31,456 nucleotides of DNA from JANQLU01 sp964434955 (GTDB taxonomy: Bacteria > Planctomycetota > Planctomycetia > Pirellulales > Pirellulaceae): contig CAYSXI010000039.1 of assembly GCA_964434955.1 (NCBI GenBank), positions 1 to 31,456 on the forward strand, read 5' to 3'. Made by a program: the position numbers and the translations under genes. Each line of letters begins with the position of its first letter. Position 1 is the stretch's first letter. The notes below the pieces were generated by a model. That model saw only the letters and a list, made by a program, of their open reading frames with translations. It was not told where the DNA came from and did not search any database. Below, piece by piece: positions 26,290-31,456 of the stretch.

Positions 26290-26703
26290 ATGGCAAAACA
26301 CGGACTGTGGATCGGCCCCCTGATGGGACTTTTCGCTGTGATTCTCGGCGCATTCGGAGCACATGGGATCGAGAGAATATTGGGCGAAATCTCGGCGGAC
26401 GAACTTGAAAGCAAACTGCGGGTTTGGCAAGTCGCCGATCGTTATTTGATGTACCACGCTATCGTGACCTTTGTTGTCGGCATGATGGGCCAATTTAATC
26501 GACACAAAGTCCTCGTCTGGATCGTCGGATGTTTTGTCGTTGGCTCACTTATCTTTTCCGGTGCCTTGTTTACCCTGGCGTTAACCGGAATGACCTGGCT
26601 GGGCATGGTTGCTCCGGTTGGTGGGACGATTCAGATCATCGGCTGGGCGCTTTTGGTTTTTGCTGGCTACCAAGCGACCATGCCGCGAAAGAAGAAAAAA
26701 TAG
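26290..26703 (+). CDS. DUF423 membrane protein
   Basis: A 137-residue protein with four hydrophobic segments (about residues 5-24, 56-68, 76-94 and 104-124), the FGAHGI and RYLMYHAI signatures near the N-terminus, SGALFTLALTG and GTIQIIGW. This is the DUF423 (YgdD-like) family of small inner-membrane proteins of unknown role. The lysine-rich end (PRKKKK) lies on the cytoplasmic side if the usual positive-inside rule holds. It starts 27 bases before eboE, so the two are probably co-transcribed, and it is divergent from the M14 gene. Confidence 0.85.
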   Translation: MAKHGLWIGPLMGLFAVILGAFGAHGIERILGEISADELESKLRVWQVADRYLMYHAIVTFVVGMMGQFNRHKVLVWIVGCFVVGSLIFSGALFTLALTGMTWLGMVAPVGGTIQIIGWALLVFAGYQATMPRKKKK

Positions 26704-26730
26704 GATTCCTGAAACAGTTGAGTTTTGATC

Positions 26731-27912
26731 GTGGCGGAATTTCAAGTCTCCTATTGTCAGAATGTCCACCCGGTTGCTTCACGCGACGACATTTTCGAGA
26801 ACCTTGAGTTGCGTGCGGCAAGCATCCAAAAGCAGCTTGCCGCCGACGGAGATGGATCGAGATTGGGAGTGGGACTTTGGTTTCCCGCGGATATCGCGAG
26901 CCGCTTCCATCACTCGACGCAGATCAACAAATTGCGAGAGACAATAGATTCCAACCAGCTCTTCGTGACCACTTTTAATGGCTTCCCCTTAGGAAATTTT
27001 CACCAGGAAGTTGTCAAAAAAGACGTCTATCAGCCGACCTGGGCCGACCCCAAACGGGTGGAATACACACTCGATCTGGTCCGCATTCTTGAAGCGATTC
27101 TGCCTCCTGAGCAGGAGGGCACAATCTCCACCTTGCCGCTTGGTTGGCCAGACGAGTCTCGCGACGACAACGAGTTTTTTGAGGCTTGCAACCAGAATCT
27201 GCATGCCCTGGCAAGTCAACTCGATTCCATTCGCGAGCGAACGGGAAAACAAATTTCAATTTGTATCGAACCGGAGCCCGGCTGTGTCCTTGGCACCGCG
27301 TTGCAAACCGTCGAGTTTTTCGAGAAATGGATTTTCGAGTCCGAGGGTCCCAATTGGAAACATGAATTCCTGAAAGTCTGTCACGACGTTTGCCATAGCG
27401 CTGTCATGATGGAAAGCCAAACGGAAGTCATACACGAATACAATTCAGCAGGCATTGAGATCGGAAAAGTTCAAGTGTCTTCGGCGCCGAAAGCCGTGTT
27501 CGAGGACCGGAACGAAGAAGAGCAGCATCAATTGCTCACTCAGATCAAGTCGTTCGCCGAGCCCCGTTACATGCACCAGACGATGATTTCGAACGGAGAA
27601 GATCGGACGTTTTTTGACGATCTTCCCGCGGCAATCGACCATTGCGAATCCGAGATCCCGATCGAAGCAAGGATCCATTTCCACGTACCGATTTTCCTGG
27701 AATCGCTTGGCCCGCTCTCGACCACCGGCGACGAAATTTCAGAAACGGTGGCGGCCGTGCGTGAGTCCTCCAATTGCAGGCAGTTTGAAATCGAAACCTA
27801 TGCCTGGGACGTCCTTCCAAACCGCGACCAATACCTTTCGTTGGAATCCGGAATCGCCGAAGAAGTTCAATGGTTCCGAAAACTGCTCGCGGATGATCCA
27901 TCGGCAGGGTGA
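26731..27912 (+). CDS. eboE: EboE-like sugar-isomerase-type TIM barrel protein
   Basis: The N-terminus has FQVSYCQNVHP, the later region FNGFPLGNFHQEVVKKDVYQPTW, TLPLGWP, CIEPEPGCVLGT and KVCHDVCHSAVMMES, all typical of EboE-type xylose-isomerase-like barrels. Conserved Glu, His and Asp residues sit where metals bind in that fold. In ebo clusters EboE acts with EboA-D and F in trafficking a secreted metabolite; none of those is in this window, so the role here is open. I take GTG 26731 as start; TTG 26725 is an alternative. The last codons (DDPSAG, stop) lie in the tandem repeat at 27894. It follows a DUF423 gene by 27 bases. Confidence 0.85.
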   Translation: MAEFQVSYCQNVHPVASRDDIFENLELRAASIQKQLAADGDGSRLGVGLWFPADIASRFHHSTQINKLRETIDSNQLFVTTFNGFPLGNFHQEVVKKDVYQPTWADPKRVEYTLDLVRILEAILPPEQEGTISTLPLGWPDESRDDNEFFEACNQNLHALASQLDSIRERTGKQISICIEPEPGCVLGTALQTVEFFEKWIFESEGPNWKHEFLKVCHDVCHSAVMMESQTEVIHEYNSAGIEIGKVQVSSAPKAVFEDRNEEEQHQLLTQIKSFAEPRYMHQTMISNGEDRTFFDDLPAAIDHCESEIPIEARIHFHVPIFLESLGPLSTTGDEISETVAAVRESSNCRQFEIETYAWDVLPNRDQYLSLESGIAEEVQWFRKLLADDPSAG

Positions 27913-27957
27913 TCCATCGGCAGGGTGATCCATCGGCAGGGTGATCCATCGGCAGGA
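27894..27957. repeat. 16-bp tandem repeat, four copies, across the eboE stop
   Basis: TGATCCATCGGCAGGG repeats four times head to tail; the fourth copy has a last-base change, and a partial fifth (TGATC) follows. The first copy encodes the last eboE residues and the second begins with its TGA stop. Sixteen is not a multiple of three, so copy number does not alter the protein. There are no spacers, so it is not a CRISPR array. Confidence 0.93.
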
Positions 27958-27990
27958 TGATCGCCGAGTGCATTGCTCGTCATCCGACGG

Positions 27991-30042
27991 TCACTCGGCT
28001 TCCTCTTCCTTGACGGGACGAAACATCACCGTGCCCAAAGGGGGAACCTGAATCGTCGCGGAATAAGGACGCTCGTGATGTTCGATTTCTTCCGTTTGAA
28101 ATTTGAAGGGGTTGCCAACGTTGCTTCCGCCATAGTATTCCGAGTCGCTATTGAATATTTCCTTGTAGCTGCCTGCTCGGGGCAATCCGATTCGGTAATC
28201 GTGGCGGACGACCGGTGTAAAGTTACAAACGATGACCAAGAAGTCATTCTCATCTTTTGATTTTCGCAAAAAGCTAAGGACGCTCTGATCCGGATTATGG
28301 CAGTCAATCCATTCAAACCCGTCGCTTTCAAAATCAAGTTCGTAAAGCGCCGGCTCATTGGCATACAGCTTGTTCAGATCGGCAACCAGTTTTTTGAGAC
28401 CGGTATGGGACTCATTGTCCAAAAGTTCCCACTGAAGTTGATCATCGCAATTCCACTCGTGCCATTGGCCGATCTCGTTGCCCATGAACAGAAGTTTTTT
28501 ACCCGGGTGCGTCCATTGGTAGCTGAACAACAGTCGCAGGTTGGCAAACTTTTTCCATAGATCTCCCGGCATCTGGTCCAGCAAAGACCTTTTCCCGTGG
28601 ACGACTTCGTCGTGTGAAAATGGCATCATGAAGTTTTCGGAAAACGCATAAAGCAAACTGAAAGTAAGCTTGTCATGGTGAAATTTCCGATGCACGGGTT
28701 CATGACGCATGTAAGACAAGGTGTCATTCATCCAGCCCATGTTCCATTTGATGCTGAATCCAAGACCGCCGCTGTGCGTTGGCCGTGATACGCCTCCCCA
28801 GGAAGTGGATTCCTCGGCGATCGTCAATGCACCGGGGAACCGCGAGTGAATTTGCTCGTTGAACTGCTTGAGGAATTCGATCGCTTCCAAATTTTCACGA
28901 CCGCCATATCGATTCGGAATCCACTGACCTTCTTTCCGGCTGTAATCCAGATACAACATCGAAGCCACCGCGTCGACTCGCAATCCATCGACGTGGTACT
29001 TGTCCAGCCAAAACAAGGCATTGGCCACCAGGTAGTTCCGAACTTCGTTTCGGCCGTAATTGAAAATCAACGTATTCCAATCCGGATGGACGCCTTGGCG
29101 AGGGTCCATGTGTTCGTAGAGTGCCGTCCCGTCAAAGCGTGCCAGGCCGTGAGAATCTTTAGGGAAATGAGCTGGCACCCAATCGATGATGACGCCAATT
29201 CCATTTTCGTGGCAGTGATTGATGAAGTACATCAAGTCATGAGGGTTACCGTAACGGCTGGTCGCGCTGTAGTACCCGACGGTTTGATATCCCCAACTCC
29301 CGGTGTAAGGGTGCTCCGAAATTGGCAGCAACTCCAAGTGGGTAAAACCCATTTCCTTCGCATAGTCCACCAGGCGGTGGGCCAATTCGCGATAGGAAAG
29401 CCATCCGTTCAGATTGCCTTCACGCTTGAGCCAGCTTCCAAGGTGGACCTCGTAAATAGAAATCGGTTCCGCTTGAAAGTCGGAATTTTCCCGCCGATTA
29501 ATCCACGCAGAATCCGACCATTCGAAGTCGAGGTCAAATACGATGGAAGCATTTTTAGGTGGAACTTCGGCCCAGAAACCAAAGGGGTCGGACTTTTCAA
29601 CGATGGAACCGTCCTGGTTTTCAACGGCAAACTTGTAAGTTGTCCCACTCTTGATGTCGGGAATGAATGTCTCCCAAATTCCACTTGTATCCAAGCGTCT
29701 CAAAGAATTAGCACCATGCTTCCACTCATTAAAGTCACCAATCAGGGAAACATTTTTTGCGTTGGGGGCCCAAACAGCAAAATTAGTGCCCTCTTGTTTC
29801 TGAAGGTTGCGCCGATGGGCACCCAGCAGATTGTAAATCTGGAAATTCGCGCCTTCGCCAAACAGATGCAAATCAAACTCACTGAACAGCGAATCGGGAT
29901 GAACCTTGGATTGGTCCGTCTTGCCGTCGGTGACTTTTGAATTCGGATCCGATTTCGACGGCAAGCCGCCCGGAAATTTCGGTGCATTCGGGTCTTGGGA
30001 CATCGAGAATTGGCTAAGCATTTGGGTTCGGCGGCTTGTCAT
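27991..30042 (-). CDS. glgB: 1,4-alpha-glucan branching enzyme
   Basis: GlgB makes alpha-1,6 branches in glycogen. A CBM48-like domain (residues ~85-170, with GDFNEWKHGAN and IKSGTTYKFAVE) precedes the GH13 catalytic barrel. Key signatures are YEVHLGSW, PISEHPYTGSWGYQ, VPAHFP, DGLRVDAVASMLYLDY (nucleophile Asp357), IAEESTSW (acid/base Glu near 410) and FSHDEVVHGK (third Asp). The C-terminal beta domain ends with PPLGTVMFR. At 683 residues it lacks the extra N1 domain of the E. coli enzyme, a common shorter form. The N-terminal ~60 residues are disordered and unlike the family; later Met codons at 30021 or 30003 could be the real start. Confidence 0.95.
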   Translation of the reverse strand: MTSRRTQMLSQFSMSQDPNAPKFPGGLPSKSDPNSKVTDGKTDQSKVHPDSLFSEFDLHLFGEGANFQIYNLLGAHRRNLQKQEGTNFAVWAPNAKNVSLIGDFNEWKHGANSLRRLDTSGIWETFIPDIKSGTTYKFAVENQDGSIVEKSDPFGFWAEVPPKNASIVFDLDFEWSDSAWINRRENSDFQAEPISIYEVHLGSWLKREGNLNGWLSYRELAHRLVDYAKEMGFTHLELLPISEHPYTGSWGYQTVGYYSATSRYGNPHDLMYFINHCHENGIGVIIDWVPAHFPKDSHGLARFDGTALYEHMDPRQGVHPDWNTLIFNYGRNEVRNYLVANALFWLDKYHVDGLRVDAVASMLYLDYSRKEGQWIPNRYGGRENLEAIEFLKQFNEQIHSRFPGALTIAEESTSWGGVSRPTHSGGLGFSIKWNMGWMNDTLSYMRHEPVHRKFHHDKLTFSLLYAFSENFMMPFSHDEVVHGKRSLLDQMPGDLWKKFANLRLLFSYQWTHPGKKLLFMGNEIGQWHEWNCDDQLQWELLDNESHTGLKKLVADLNKLYANEPALYELDFESDGFEWIDCHNPDQSVLSFLRKSKDENDFLVIVCNFTPVVRHDYRIGLPRAGSYKEIFNSDSEYYGGSNVGNPFKFQTEEIEHHERPYSATIQVPPLGTVMFRPVKEEEAE

Positions 30043-30109
30043 GACTTCATCCCTGAATGACTTCGTCTTTGCGACTCAATATGATTGGTATCTGGTCCAT
30101 CGTCCAGAG

Positions 30110-30928
30110 CTACAGGAGCAGCGTCGGAATCGCTTGCATGGCTCGATTGATTTTCTGAAACCAACCCGTTGCCAATTCACGGTTCTCTGGAACGATCTTT
30201 TCTGTAGCACCGGTATCTATCGGACCACTTTCTGTTTGTTCTTCGACTGATTCGATTTGATCTTCACCATGCTGATCTTCACCATTGAAAATCTTGAGGA
30301 TGGTGGGCTCAAGCTCGATTTGAGCAGGGTTTTGAGTTTGATCGGTTTCAGCCGATTGCTTGTCTTCCGCAACTGTTTCCATTTCCGCGGCAATATCTTC
30401 GCTGGAATCGTCTTGCCATTGGTCAGTCAACGGAATTCCATCGAGTTTCAATTCGTGCTGCTCCGGTTCATTCGGCATCGAAGCGGAGCTTTCTTGAGCG
30501 TCCTCGGCCAACGGTGTTGGATTGCTCATTAGCCGCCAATTACGGCAATCGACTTCGTGAAGGCGGAGCGCCCGATCGAGTCGTCTCCAAAGATCCGAAT
30601 CGTTGATCGAACACATTTGGCCGAATCGTTCCCATTGCCAATTGTTATCTCGCCAATGCGGAAGACCACGGCGGATTCCGTGGGTGACATAACGACTCGA
30701 AGTCAGAAGAGTGACCTTGGACGGTTGGTCCAGCGCTTCCAGCGCGCGGATCACCGTGAGCAGCTGGAGCCGCTCCCCGGCGACATCGGGTTCTGAATCT
30801 GCCACCACAAGTTTTTCGGAGCCACCAATTTGTTCCAGCACAAAACGCCACCGGCCGCCGTCGTTTCGCGCATTCGAAAAACTTTGAGATTCAGCTAATA
30901 ACAGGTAATGGGGAGCGGCATTTATCAT
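30110..30928 (-). CDS. RNase HI-fold protein lacking catalytic acids, with acidic tail
   Basis: Residues ~50-132 follow E. coli RNase HI closely: ERLQLLTVIRALEAL against NRMELMAAIVALEAL, LLTSSRYVTHGI against ILSTDSQYVRQGI, and DLWRRLDRALRLHEVDCRNW against [20 protein letters not shown]. But the catalytic residues are changed: D10 is Glu13, E48 is Gln55, D70 is Ser77, and the region of D134 is missing, so cleavage is not expected. A ~110-residue acidic, low-complexity tail follows (many Glu, Asp, Gln), ending in a short amphipathic helix (GWFQKINRAMQAI). It could bind nucleic acid or proteins. It is followed 67 bases later by glgB on the same strand. Confidence 0.78.
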   Translation of the reverse strand: MINAAPHYLLLAESQSFSNARNDGGRWRFVLEQIGGSEKLVVADSEPDVAGERLQLLTVIRALEALDQPSKVTLLTSSRYVTHGIRRGLPHWRDNNWQWERFGQMCSINDSDLWRRLDRALRLHEVDCRNWRLMSNPTPLAEDAQESSASMPNEPEQHELKLDGIPLTDQWQDDSSEDIAAEMETVAEDKQSAETDQTQNPAQIELEPTILKIFNGEDQHGEDQIESVEEQTESGPIDTGATEKIVPENRELATGWFQKINRAMQAIPTLLL

Positions 30929-31212
30929 CGCGACGCGTCCGGAGTAACCTAAGAACTGTTTTGAAAAATCGCCAAAACAGACATTCCGTTATCAATCCGG
31001 TCCATCCCATGGACAATGCCTTTGGTAAACAGCTTATCGTCAGGGTTTGCCTGTTCAGTTAAGTTTTCGAGGGCTTCACAATGCAAAAACTTTTCGCACC
31101 CCACCAATCAAAAAGCAAAATCTGAATAATCCGAATTGTCTCGTTGTTGTCGACGGACCAAATAAGATGCATCATAGTGGCTATTGTTATTTCCTCATTG
31201 AGCTTCAACCAA

Positions 31213-31456
31213 ATGCCCGAACACCATCCGACTCGACTGGACGCTGACCAACTACGCTGGGTTTGCGACGAAAACCAGGTTCCTTTTGAAACCACCGACG
31301 AGATAAACCCGGAAGAAAGAATTTTCGGGCAGGAACTCGCGCGCGAAGCACTTGACTTTGGGATTCTTTGTGACGCTCCCGGGCAAAACGTTTACGTCCG
31401 TGGCCCAAGGGGATCCGGGCGAATGCGAATGGTCCGTCAGCGCCTGGACGCTCTCT
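31213..31456 (+). CDS. Lon-like AAA+ protease, N-terminal part (cut by window end)
   Basis: ATG 31213 opens a frame that runs to the window edge. DQLRWVCDENQVPFETTDEI followed by IFGQELAREALDFGI is the opening of the Lon-related AAA_32 proteins (LonH/YcbZ-like family): RWxCDxxxxPFETTxE and a GQexAxxAL stretch. Then VYVRGPRGSGR is the phosphate loop, with Arg in place of Lys as in this family. The rest (AAA core and Ser-Lys protease) lies beyond the window. Such proteins are ATP-using or ATP-derived proteases, role poorly known. The 284-base gap before it holds no convincing gene or motif. Confidence 0.82.
   Translation, partial: MPEHHPTRLDADQLRWVCDENQVPFETTDEINPEERIFGQELAREALDFGILCDAPGQNVYVRGPRGSGRMRMVRQRLDAL

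Noticed and set aside
27894..27957. Tandem repeat considered as a CRISPR array
   Set aside because: Units abut directly with no spacers and no cas gene is present.
28846..29940. Open frame of 364 codons on the plus strand
   Set aside because: Antisense to glgB and without recognisable domains.
31047..31247. 66-codon frame on the plus strand before the Lon-like gene
   Set aside because: It overlaps the start of the Lon-like gene in another frame and has no motif or ribosome site.

Overview
The window looks like chromosomal DNA from a planctomycete, probably a marine member of the Pirellulales. This is inferred, not proven. The clues are a free-standing RNA polymerase alpha-CTD protein, a Tat-exported Gfo/Idh/MocA oxidoreductase, a PEP-CTERM protein, a fused membrane/spermidine-synthase protein, a Sua5-phosphatase fusion, roughly 50% GC, and many starts without a Shine-Dalgarno site. 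There is no rRNA, tRNA, CRISPR array, insertion sequence or phage gene. Codon use looks even throughout, so I read it as ordinary backbone rather than a genomic island. No gene-free stretch exceeds 300 bases; the longest gaps (7712-7975 and 30929-31212) show no further gene.

Layout. 1-8.4 kb: the 3' end of an archaemetzincin-like protease gene (+), then a minus-strand block: fused MFS-like/spermidine synthase, RlmM-like rRNA methyltransferase, PEP-CTERM surface protein and a PcrA/UvrD helicase. A plus-strand alpha-CTD gene with a strong ribosome binding site follows. 8.4-10 kb (-): a threonylcarbamoyl-AMP synthase fused to a YwlE-type phosphatase, followed by rpiB. 10-16.2 kb (+): an NHL beta-propeller protein, a ROK sugar kinase, Ppx/GppA and Ppk1, a polyphosphate/sugar-phosphate cassette. 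16.2-20.5 kb (-): a putative outer-membrane barrel, a small lipoprotein and a serine-hydrolase-like protein with a large membrane insert. 20.5-26.2 kb: a METTL7-like methyltransferase (+), two Gfo/Idh/MocA oxidoreductases, a 108-residue unknown and an M14 carboxypeptidase (all -), with three convincing minus-strand terminators. 26.3-31.5 kb: DUF423 protein and EboE (+), a 16-bp tandem repeat straddling the eboE stop, glgB (-), an RNase HI-fold protein that has lost its catalytic acids (-), and the start of a Lon-like AAA protease (+).

How genes work together. Ppk1 and Ppx make and degrade polyphosphate, and the ROK kinase beside them may feed sugar phosphate metabolism. GlgB builds branched glycogen. 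The Sua5-YwlE fusion followed by rpiB keeps the order of Bacillus ywlC, ywlE and ywlF and retains the threonine that marks arginine phosphatases. The items most worth a second look are that fusion, the degenerate RNase H protein, the alpha-CTD protein with conserved DNA-contact residues, the hydrolase split by a membrane module, and the ROK kinase with a broken zinc motif.
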